A DNA stretch of 11,443 nt from Treponema sp. (GTDB lineage Bacteria > Spirochaetota > Spirochaetia > Treponematales > Breznakiellaceae), in contig JAITJV010000181.1 of NCBI GenBank assembly GCA_031278755.1, forward strand, positions 1 through 11,443, read 5' to 3'. A model generated the notes under the pieces. It was not told where the DNA came from and did not search any database. It worked only from the letters and a program-made list of their open reading frames with translations. A program made the translations under genes and the position numbers. Shown piece after piece: positions 1 to 5,761 of this stretch; the first letter of the stretch is position 1, and each line of letters begins with the position of its first letter.

Positions 1-2
1 TG

Positions 3-134
3 CTTGAACAAATTGGTATCAGTGATGAAATCCTGAAGGACTGCCACGGCCCGGACGATTTGGCCGATGAGCATCGGCCCCTCCGGGACCGGGCGCGGCT
101 CAAAGCCGCCCTGACGGCGGTCAAAAACCCGTGA
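3..134 (+). CDS. C-terminal end of an unidentified protein (partial)
   Basis: An open frame enters from the left edge (first full codon at base 3) and ends at a TGA at 132-134, giving 43 residues from LEQIGISDEI to LTAVKNP. The other two plus frames stop almost at once. The third codon positions are rich in G and C, as in the neighbouring genes, and the residues look like a charged, helical C-terminus. I do not recognise the family and assign no function. Its last 14 bases overlap the end of the convergent lipoprotein gene (stop at 121-123). It could be a chance frame, because only 132 bases are visible. Confidence 0.5.
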   Translation, partial: LEQIGISDEILKDCHGPDDLADEHRPLRDRARLKAALTAVKNP

Positions 135-858
135 AAAAATTTTCTTTGAGGTGGTTTATCGCGGCGGCCTGATCGCGGGTGGGCGGGACAATTGTTTTGA
201 CCATGTTCATTATGCGGAACAGTTCCCTTTCCAGAACCGGTTTATCTATAGTGATCAGGATAAAAAAACGGTAACGTTCCTGATCTACCGTTACGCCGTC
301 TTCCTCATAGGAACGTTGCCGTATCCAGTAAACAGAATCAACGGAGGCTTCGAATACGGAATTGAAAATGTCCTTTATAAAACGTTCGAAAAATTCACCG
401 TATTCATCATCGGGGTACAGAGTTTTGCCTGTCATGCGGTCTTCGGTGCGCGAAGCGACAAGGCGGGGGACGTCCCGCCTGCCTGAAAATTCCCGGGCCC
501 AGAGGCTGAGTATTTCGAAACGGCTTCCTTCGTTGGATGCGACAAAGACGTACTTATTGTAAAATTCGGGAGACGCTTCTATGTCGCTCCGCCTTCCGGC
601 AAGGTACAACTCGATCCAGCGGGGAACCGTTTCTCCTTCTTCCTTGCCCTGATAATCAATAATATGTTGAACTTCGGCCGCCGGAGGCGGCGGCGGTTCG
701 ACCGGCCGTATGATCGGCTGTTTGGGCGTTCCGGAGCAGCCGGCTAAGAAAAAGAGAACAAACGGAATTACCGGGAACAGCGGATGCAGGGAAAAATCAG
801 AACGGCCCAAGGCTTTGGGAGCTTTTAACCGGCAGAACGGCGGAGACGGCAAATTCAT
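121..858 (-). CDS. Putative lipoprotein, 245 aa, LPP20/FlgT-like flavour
   Basis: Predicted lipoprotein of unknown function. An N-terminal hydrophobic stretch (VIPFVLFFLAGC, about residues 30-41) ends in a lipobox whose Cys would be lipidated after signal peptidase II cleavage. A Pro-rich linker (PVEPPPPPAAEV) follows, which is typical of a tether between membrane anchor and folded domain. The soluble part has no motif I can name firmly. The pattern around VYWIRQRSYEEDG followed by YRFFILITIDKPVLER recalls LPP20/FlgT-like periplasmic domains (inference, weak). The ATG at 858 is chosen; a TTG lies just before it at 861. Neither has a clear ribosome-binding site, and both lie inside the end of the upstream lipoprotein gene (stop at 797-799), so expression is probably coupled to it. 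The n-region before the hydrophobic core is long, so an internal TTG (giving LGRSDFSLHP...) is a possible true start. The 3' end overlaps the convergent partial gene. Confidence 0.75.
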   Translation of the reverse strand: MNLPSPPFCRLKAPKALGRSDFSLHPLFPVIPFVLFFLAGCSGTPKQPIIRPVEPPPPPAAEVQHIIDYQGKEEGETVPRWIELYLAGRRSDIEASPEFYNKYVFVASNEGSRFEILSLWAREFSGRRDVPRLVASRTEDRMTGKTLYPDDEYGEFFERFIKDIFNSVFEASVDSVYWIRQRSYEEDGVTVDQERYRFFILITIDKPVLERELFRIMNMVKTIVPPTRDQAAAINHLKENFFTGF

Positions 859-2377
859 CAATAACGGCGCTTACATCCGCAGGTTCCGGGGCAAGCCCGG
901 TTTCCGCTTCCTGTTCCGCCGCGGGCTGTCTTGCGGCCGGCAAGGCAGCCTGATCCGATCCGGCCGCCGCTCCCCCCAGCCGGAAGCTTTCTTTAAGCCT
1001 GAAAGATTTGCCCCCGGAAACCGCCGCCGTAAAGGGAAGCATCAGCGGCGAAAAAACGGCTGTTTCCGAAACAAGGGCGGCGGAGAATTCTCCCGGACGT
1101 ATAATAAAATCAATGACTGCGCTGATAAAACCGCCGTTTAGGGGCAGGGGAACGGTAAGGGTTTTGGCGGCAAAGGATGTCTTTGCACGGAGACAGAGAT
1201 TTCCCCCTTCGGTGTACAGGGTAAGTTCCGCCGCCTCAGGGGAATTTTCGGCCGCAAACACCGAACTCAGGATCTCTCCGTCCGCCGCCGGCTTAACGTG
1301 AAGCATCAGCCGCCCGCCCGCCCGTTCCCCTTCAATTGGCGGGCTGAGTTCTTCCAGCATATAGGCGTCGGCGGGGCCGACGGCAAGGCCGTAGATGCCT
1401 TCTTCCGGAAGCCACCGGGGTGAACCGCCGCCCGTGGGGATCAGGGCTTTTTCCGTTGAGGTTGGCGCTATTGTATCATGGAGGTCTCCGTTGAACTGAT
1501 ACCAGTGGGCAAGGGATTCCTCTTCCTGCCGGTAATAACCCGAATCCTTGGACTTTGCGGAAATCATCAGGGAAATCTCACGGGAAACGCCCCGGAATTC
1601 CGGTTCGGGGGTAAAGGGGAAGAGTTCCGCCCTTATCGTATTAAAACCCGTCTGATCCCCGGCTTTCCACAGAAAGCGCCCCCCGCCTTCGGAAATTTTT
1701 CCTTCACTCAGACGCTTTTTCCCGCTGTACCAGATGACATAAGGATCCGTATCTTCCGCATCCGCCGATGACGAATAGGCGTATGTTTCAAGCATTACCG
1801 ACATTCCCGGAGGTATAAGCTGGGAATCGGCGGCATAGGGAAGATAGCACCGTATATTGCCTGCCTGAAAGTTTAAATTTCCCGTAAAATAGACGGGTTT
1901 TTCCACCCGGTAAAGGATGTCTTTTTCTCCCAAAACCTGGAAAACCATGGTGTAACTGCCGATCTCAAGTTTTTCAGGCAGGGGAAAAACGGGGAATCCC
2001 CCGTCAAGCCGGCCGACGTACACCAGGACGTCTTCGTTTCCCTCTTTGGCTTTATAGCTTCGCAAAACATACTTGACTCCGCTGCCGGGTATTCTTCCGG
2101 TTTTGTTTTCAAGATGAACCGCAAGGCCGTATAAGTCGGGATCGTTGGTAACAGAGTTGATAAAGAAGGGGTTGATTTCAATGTCCTCCCCTATAATTGA
2201 CGTTTCATCCAGGGTGCTTTTAAACCCGCCCGCCTGGGAAATTTCACTGACATAGGCGCTTACCCGGTAGCTTCCGGTCGAAGGGAGAACCGCCCCTAAA
2301 TCACCGCATGAAGAAAAGAAAAGCAGGATTCCGGAAGCCGCCAAGGACATCCCCGGTAAATACTTATACATACCCAT
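797..2377 (-). CDS. Lipoprotein with C-terminal LamG-like domain, 526 aa
   Basis: Probable surface or periplasmic lipoprotein of unknown ligand. Residues 1-24 form a signal peptide (MGMYKYLPGM, hydrophobic core, then FFSSC with the lipidated Cys at 24). Residues about 35-275 look like two beta-sandwich, Ig-like segments, with alternating hydrophobics and phrases such as SYTMVFQVLG and FNTIRAELFPF. From about 288 (HWYQFNGDLHD) to 515 there is a concanavalin/LamG-like domain of the type that follows the pattern W.F.G...D; it ends in VSAVIDEFAVSAVL. It is interrupted at about 469-499 by an Ala/Pro/Glu-rich segment. A -10-like TATAAT lies only 4 bases before the chosen ATG, so the in-frame ATG at 2371 (MYKYLPGM) may be the real start. 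The gene overlaps the downstream lipoprotein gene by about 60 bases, suggesting one transcript. The LamG assignment is by pattern only; a role in binding a carbohydrate or protein is inference. Confidence 0.8.
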   Translation of the reverse strand: MGMYKYLPGMSLAASGILLFFSSCGDLGAVLPSTGSYRVSAYVSEISQAGGFKSTLDETSIIGEDIEINPFFINSVTNDPDLYGLAVHLENKTGRIPGSGVKYVLRSYKAKEGNEDVLVYVGRLDGGFPVFPLPEKLEIGSYTMVFQVLGEKDILYRVEKPVYFTGNLNFQAGNIRCYLPYAADSQLIPPGMSVMLETYAYSSSADAEDTDPYVIWYSGKKRLSEGKISEGGGRFLWKAGDQTGFNTIRAELFPFTPEPEFRGVSREISLMISAKSKDSGYYRQEEESLAHWYQFNGDLHDTIAPTSTEKALIPTGGGSPRWLPEEGIYGLAVGPADAYMLEELSPPIEGERAGGRLMLHVKPAADGEILSSVFAAENSPEAAELTLYTEGGNLCLRAKTSFAAKTLTVPLPLNGGFISAVIDFIIRPGEFSAALVSETAVFSPLMLPFTAAVSGGKSFRLKESFRLGGAAAGSDQAALPAARQPAAEQEAETGLAPEPADVSAVIDEFAVSAVLPVKSSQSLGPF

Positions 2378-2381
2378 ATCA

Positions 2382-2387
2382 ATTATA
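2382..2387 (-). promoter_or_regulatory. -10 element for the lipoprotein pair
   Basis: Read on the minus strand, bases 2387 to 2382 are a perfect TATAAT. The ATG at 2377 starts only 4 bases further on, so a usual start site would fall in or just after that codon. No good -35 is present (TAGATT at a 17-base spacing matches 3 of 6). The mRNA would be leaderless or would use the ATG at 2371 with a leader of a few bases. Confidence 0.45.
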
Positions 2388-2408
2388 ACATGATACCGGC
2401 ATAAAATC

Positions 2409-2437
2409 TATACATTTGTGCGGCGCCGGGCTATGAT
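2409..2437 (+). promoter_or_regulatory. Predicted sigma-70-type promoter of alr
   Basis: TATACA at 2409-2414 (4 of 6 against TTGACA) and TATGAT at 2432-2437 (5 of 6 against TATAAT) are separated by exactly 17 bases. The expected start site, 6-8 bases after the -10, falls at 2443-2445, which is the alr ATG itself (2444). No Shine-Dalgarno sequence precedes that ATG, which fits a leaderless transcript. Confidence 0.45.
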
Positions 2438-2443
2438 GATCCT

Positions 2444-3568
2444 ATGGGAGCCACCCGTGCCCTTATACATCTTGAAAGATTCCGCCGTAATGTGCGGGCT
2501 GTTGTACACCTGACGGGCCGCCGGGTGTGCGCGCCCGTCAAAGCCGACGCCTATGGCCACGGCGCTCCGGAGATTGCCCGCGCCGCGCTTGAAGCCGGCG
2601 CTTCCTGCCTTGCGGCGGCCCTTGTTTCCGAGGGGGCGAAACTGCGGGAAAACGGCCTGGACGCCCCCATACTCCTTCTTTCCCAGCCCCTTCCCTGTGA
2701 GATACCCGAAATTCTTCATTATAGGCTCTGTCCCCTGGTTTCCGACGGGGATTTTGCCTTTGAGCTTGCCAGGGCCGCGGAAGCGGCGGGCGTGCGGCTT
2801 CCCGTTCATCTTAAAATAGACACAGGCCTGGGCCGGCTGGGCTGTTCTCCGGAAGAAGCGCCTTCGCTGGCAGCCCGTATTGAGGGCCTTTCTCCGCTTG
2901 AGCTGGCGGGAACCGCCACTCACCTTGCCGTCTCGGATTCGGCGGACAGGGAAGACCGGGCCTATACGGAAGAACAGCTTGTCCGTTTCGGAAAAGCCCT
3001 TGACGCCATGCGATCCTCGGGTCTGGATCCCGGCATTGTGCACGCCGCCAATTCGGGCGGCGTGATGCTTCATCCGGAATCCTGGTTTGACATGGTGAGG
3101 CCGGGAATTCTCCTTTACGGGTATGACATGACGGGCGCCGCGGGAAAAACATCCGGCGCGGGCGTCCTTTGCCCCGAGCCTGTGATGGAGCTGAGGACGC
3201 GGATTGTGCTGATACGGAATGTAAAAAAAGGTGAAAGCGTTTCGTACGGGAGGATATGGCGCGCCCCCAGGGATACGGTTGTCGCCGTTATTCCCGCAGG
3301 TTACGCCGACGGCTTTCCCCGGCTGATAAGCGGCAAGAATTGGGAAGTCGGCATACGGGGCCGCCGCTATCCCCTTATCGGCCGCGTCTGTATGGATCAG
3401 TGTATGGTGGATTTGGGGCCTGATTCGAACATATCCCGCTGGGAAGAAGTTTCCGTATTCGGCGGGAACGCCCCCGACGCCGGAGAGCTTGCCGCGGAAA
3501 TTGGGACCATTCCCTACGAAATCACCTGTAATATATCAAGCCGCGTTCCGCGCGTGTATATTGAATAG
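2444..3568 (+). CDS. alr: Alanine racemase, PLP-dependent, 374 aa
   Basis: Interconverts L- and D-alanine in the cytoplasm, supplying D-Ala for peptidoglycan. It has the full length of the family (about 370 residues). The PLP-binding Lys is K33 in APVKADAYGHG, at the start of the alpha/beta barrel. HLKIDTGLGRLG and ANSGGVML are barrel signatures, and FDMVRPGILLYG precedes the C-terminal beta domain. The second catalytic base is Y268 in SVSYGRIW, followed by VIPAGYADGFPR and GRVCMDQCMVDLG, which complete the substrate site; the end is EITCNISSRVPRVY. All key residues are present, so the enzyme should be active. The start MGATRALIHLERFRRNV aligns with the usual family start, and no upstream in-frame start exists before a TAA at 2402. 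There is no Shine-Dalgarno; a promoter ends just upstream. The fhs remnant follows 21 bases after the stop on the same strand, so the two were probably co-transcribed. Confidence 0.96.
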   Translation: MGATRALIHLERFRRNVRAVVHLTGRRVCAPVKADAYGHGAPEIARAALEAGASCLAAALVSEGAKLRENGLDAPILLLSQPLPCEIPEILHYRLCPLVSDGDFAFELARAAEAAGVRLPVHLKIDTGLGRLGCSPEEAPSLAARIEGLSPLELAGTATHLAVSDSADREDRAYTEEQLVRFGKALDAMRSSGLDPGIVHAANSGGVMLHPESWFDMVRPGILLYGYDMTGAAGKTSGAGVLCPEPVMELRTRIVLIRNVKKGESVSYGRIWRAPRDTVVAVIPAGYADGFPRLISGKNWEVGIRGRRYPLIGRVCMDQCMVDLGPDSNISRWEEVSVFGGNAPDAGELAAEIGTIPYEITCNISSRVPRVYIE

Positions 3569-3589
3569 AATTGTTTTCAGGAGTGATGG

Positions 3590-4811
3590 ATGAAAAGCGA
3601 CATTGAAATTGCCAGGGAAACTCCGCTGCAAAAGATATGCGGCGTCGTTTCTTCCATGGGAATACCGGAGGAATACCTTGAAGAATACGGTGCATACAAG
3701 GGGAAAATAGATTATCGCATCCTGAAAGACGCCGCGCTGCCGTCTCCGCGGGCGCATGGGGCGCATTATCCCCGCCGCGGACAGGCGGGGGAATTTTCTG
3801 AGCGCCGAAGATTTTGGCGCGGCGGGGGCCATGACGGTTCTCCTTAAAGACGCGCTTAAGCCAAACCTTCTGCAGATGCTTGAAGGGCAGGGGGCCTTTG
3901 TGCATGCGGGGCCTTTTGCCAATATCGCCCACGGGAATTCTTCGGTCATGGCGGATCTTGTCGCCGTCCGTTATGCGGATTATGTTGTTACGGAAAGCGG
4001 CTTCGGTTCCGACATGGGAATGGAAAAATTTTTCGACATCAAGTGCCGTGTTTCAGGACTTGCCCCTTCGGCCGCAGTGCTTGTGGCGGCCGTCCGCGCG
4101 CTTAAATCCCACGGAGGCGGCCCCGCCGTCGTTCCCGAAAAGCCCTTTCCCGCGGCCTACCGGGAAGAAAACCTTGAACTCCTCAGAGCGGGCCTTTCCA
4201 ACCTGAGGGCGCATCTGGGAATCGTGCGCCGTTTCGGAATTCCCGCCGTCGTCGCGATCAACGCGTTTCCTTCCGATACGGAAGCCGAGTGGGAACTGGT
4301 GAAAAACGAAGCGGTCAAGGCAGGCGCGGCAGACGCGGTTGTATGCCGGCACTGGGCCTGCGGCGGCGAAGGCGCGGCGGTTCCGGCCGGGGCGGTGGAA
4401 GCGGCCGCGGGCGGCGCAAACGGCGCGGATTCCGCTTCGCCGCAATTTCTTTACTCTGACGAAACGCCGCTCGCGGAAAAGATCGAAACGGCCGCCAGAG
4501 AGATATACGGCGCGGACGGCGTAGATTACGGCGAAGGGGTACGGAAAGAACTGGACAGGTTTGAAGATATGGGCTATGGAAAACTCCCCGTCTGCATCGC
4601 AAAAACGCAGTATTCACTTTTCCATGATCCGGCCCTCAAGGGCGCCCCCTCAAACTGGCGGCTTCCGGTGAGGGAAGCGCGGCTTTTTGCCGGAGCGGGG
4701 TTTGTCGCTCCGCTCTGCGGGGAGATCAGCGCCATGCCGGGCCTGCCGTCGCGGCCTGCCTTTATGGATATAGACATTAACGAAGAAGGAATCATACGGG
4801 GCCTGTTTTAG
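3590..4811 (+). pseudogene. fhs: Broken formate-tetrahydrofolate ligase (internal deletion plus frameshift)
   Basis: Formate-tetrahydrofolate ligase makes 10-formyl-THF from formate, THF and ATP, in one-carbon metabolism and the methyl branch of acetogenesis. A good AGGAG at 3580-3584 precedes the ATG at 3590. The first 50 or so codons (MKSDIEIARETPL, then YGAYKGKIDYRILKD) are a normal family N-terminus. At about 3728-3750 homology jumps, in another reading frame, to what is normally residue about 225: MGRIIPAADRRGNFLSAEDFG (split here at MGRIIPAADR/RGNFLSAEDFG). From there the protein is intact: VLLKDALKPNL, GPFANIAHGNSSV, ESGFGSDMGMEKFFDIKCR, CIAKTQYSLFHDP and MPGLPSRPAF, ending EEGIIRGLF at 4811. 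About 170 residues are missing, including the ATP P-loop (PTPAGEGKTTT in the family) and the FTGDFHA region. The first frame ends at 3847. The family is about 556-560 residues. It is a pseudogene unless the gap is an assembly error. The missing length is estimated from family knowledge, not an alignment. Confidence 0.88.
3756..4811 (+). CDS. C-terminal fragment of formate-tetrahydrofolate ligase, 351 aa open frame
   Basis: This is the 3' part of the broken fhs, listed separately because it is a long open frame that a gene caller would report. It starts at an ATG that is just an internal Met of the ancestral protein (MGRIIPAADR), with no Shine-Dalgarno before it. A later ATG at 3831 (MTVLLKDALKP) has a purine-rich run ahead of it. 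The fragment keeps the middle and C-terminal domains but has no P-loop, so it cannot be an ordinary ligase. A Gly/Ala-rich insertion (VEAAAGGANGADSAS) lies before QFLYSDETPLAEKIE. Conserved blocks to the very C-terminus contain no stop codon, so the lesion is either young, artefactual, or the remnant is still selected. Translation is uncertain. Confidence 0.5.
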   Translation: MGRIIPAADRRGNFLSAEDFGAAGAMTVLLKDALKPNLLQMLEGQGAFVHAGPFANIAHGNSSVMADLVAVRYADYVVTESGFGSDMGMEKFFDIKCRVSGLAPSAAVLVAAVRALKSHGGGPAVVPEKPFPAAYREENLELLRAGLSNLRAHLGIVRRFGIPAVVAINAFPSDTEAEWELVKNEAVKAGAADAVVCRHWACGGEGAAVPAGAVEAAAGGANGADSASPQFLYSDETPLAEKIETAAREIYGADGVDYGEGVRKELDRFEDMGYGKLPVCIAKTQYSLFHDPALKGAPSNWRLPVREARLFAGAGFVAPLCGEISAMPGLPSRPAFMDIDINEEGIIRGLF

Positions 4812-4820
4812 CGGACGTGT

Positions 4821-4899
4821 TCAATACCCGGGCTGAAGTTTCCGAACAACTCCAGTATACGGGAACGGGCCTCCGCTCGGGCGGATTCCCGGGTATGGA
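4821..4899. repeat. Inverted repeat in the fhs-clpP gap
   Basis: TCAATACCCGGG at 4821-4832 is matched in reverse complement by CCCGGGTATGGA at 4888-4899: 11 of 12 pairs, with a perfect 9-base core ATACCCGGG/CCCGGGTAT. The arms are 55 bases apart and fill most of the 135-base gap before clpP. There is no T-run after the second arm, so it does not look like a simple terminator. It could be a long-loop RNA structure or a pair of binding sites; the role is unknown. Confidence 0.45.
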
Positions 4900-4946
4900 C
4901 CCTTCGCGGCGAATCAATTACAGTAAAGAAAGCTGGAGGTTTGTTC

Positions 4947-5576
4947 ATGGATCATTTTGTAAAAGATCAGATGGAAGGCGCGCGCCTGGAAAACGAAGAA
5001 GACGAGGAAGAGCAGGAATCCAAACAGTCAGGGGCCGATCCGCTTGTTCAGAAGATGCTCAAGACGCGGACCATTCTGCTCTGCGGCGAAATAAAAAAAG
5101 ATTTGGCCGAAAAGGCCATACGGCAGCTTCTGCTTCTTGAAAACATGGGCGATGATCCCATAAAGATTTTTATCGATTCCCCCGGCGGAGACGCCGACGC
5201 GGGTTATGCAATTTTCGACATGATACGTTTTGTAAAGCCTCCGGTTTTTATCATAGGCATGGGCCTCGTGGCAAGCGCCGCGGCCATCATACAGCTTGCA
5301 AGCCCGAAGGAAAGGCGGATGGGGCTTCCCAACAGCCACTACCTTATCCATCAGCCCCTTTCGGGAATACGCGGCGTGGCGACCGACATAGAGATACACG
5401 CCCGCGAGCTTGACAAGCTGCGGGAGAAGATCAACAGGCTCATCGCCGAAGAAACCGGCGCCGCCTACGAGCAGGTTGAAAAAGATACGGACAGGGACTA
5501 CTGGATGAACGCGGAAGAAGCCGCGGCCTACGGCCTTATCTCAAAGATCATAAGCCGGAGAACTGAGCTTCGATAA
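4947..5576 (+). CDS. clpP: ClpP-family serine protease with divergent acidic N-terminus, 209 aa
   Basis: Peptidase subunit of the Clp family: a barrel of Ser-His-Asp sites that normally degrades proteins fed by an AAA+ unfoldase in the cytoplasm. The triad is complete: S110 in GLVASAAAI, H135 in YLIHQP, and D184 in TDRDYWMNAEEA. IDSPGGDADAGYAIFD is the oxyanion-strand motif, and ATDIEIHARELDKLR is the handle-helix region. Unlike standard ClpP, the N-terminal axial-loop segment is replaced by a strongly acidic stretch (residues about 16-25, NEEDEEEQES), and GQAASMG is GLVASAA. The partner may therefore be non-standard, or this is a second ClpP. GGAGG at 4935-4939 sits 7 bases before the ATG at 4947 and decides the start over the TTG at 4941. 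No clpX or other unfoldase is adjacent. It lies downstream of the broken fhs and is convergent with the pyrophosphatase gene. The 50-base repeat starts at its stop codon. Confidence 0.92.
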   Translation: MDHFVKDQMEGARLENEEDEEEQESKQSGADPLVQKMLKTRTILLCGEIKKDLAEKAIRQLLLLENMGDDPIKIFIDSPGGDADAGYAIFDMIRFVKPPVFIIGMGLVASAAAIIQLASPKERRMGLPNSHYLIHQPLSGIRGVATDIEIHARELDKLREKINRLIAEETGAAYEQVEKDTDRDYWMNAEEAAAYGLISKIISRRTELR

Positions 5577-5623
5577 AAGCAGCCGCAGGCTGACACACCG
5601 ATAAAAGCGGCAGGAGCCGGCGC
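5574..5623. repeat. 50-bp intergenic repeat, copy 1
   Basis: A 50-base unit beginning with the clpP stop codon TAA (5574-5576). It matches copy 2 (5687-5736) at 49 of 50 bases; the single difference is TAAAAGCGG here against TAAAGGCGG. It contains a small stem, CAGCC-GCA-GGCTG, and a second, CGGC-AGGA-GCCG. The core TAAANGC followed by GCAGG occurs twice within it (5574 and 5602). Confidence 0.9.
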
Positions 5624-5653
5624 ACAATAAATGCCGCAGGTTAGACGTAATGA

Positions 5654-5671
5654 GACTGGCTTTAGCCAGTC
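5654..5671. repeat. Hairpin between the repeat copies (possible bidirectional terminator or REP-like stem)
   Basis: GACTGGC (5654-5660) and GCCAGTC (5665-5671) are perfect 7-base arms around the loop TTTA. Flanking CGTAA and TTGCG can extend pairing after a small bulge with one G-T pair. No T-run follows in either direction, so ordinary intrinsic termination is doubtful. It sits between the convergent clpP and ppaC ends. A third, divergent unit of the repeat core (TAAATGCCGCAGG at 5628-5640) lies just upstream. Confidence 0.55.
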
Positions 5672-5686
5672 GTTGCGCCGCTCCGG

Positions 5687-5736
5687 TAAAAGCAGCCGCA
5701 GGCTGACACACCGATAAAGGCGGCAGGAGCCGGCGC
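5687..5736. repeat. 50-bp intergenic repeat, copy 2
   Basis: Second copy of the unit, in direct orientation, starting 113 bases after copy 1 and with the same internal stems. It ends 25 bases before the ppaC stop codon. Two close copies plus a partial one inside one intergenic gap suggest a dispersed REP/MITE-like family. Nothing else in the window matches it by eye. Confidence 0.9.
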
Positions 5737-5761
5737 CGATCGTCCGCGGCGCTGGGGCCGC

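Noticed and set aside
2408..3073. Long minus-strand open frame (221 codons) opposite alr
   Set aside because: It is a shadow of a clear, complete alr; the residues are Arg/Gly-rich with no domain pattern.
3590..4811. Programmed frameshift joining the two fhs frames
   Set aside because: A shift alone would not restore the roughly 170 missing residues with the P-loop, so a deletion must have occurred.
4817..5140. Plus-strand 107-codon frame overlapping the start of clpP
   Set aside because: It overlaps clpP in another frame, has Arg-rich composition, and is not supported by any motif; the clpP Shine-Dalgarno fits the ATG at 4947.
5574..5736. CRISPR-like array from the two 50-bp copies
   Set aside because: Only two full copies with a single 63-base gap that itself contains repeat units and a hairpin; no cas genes are near.
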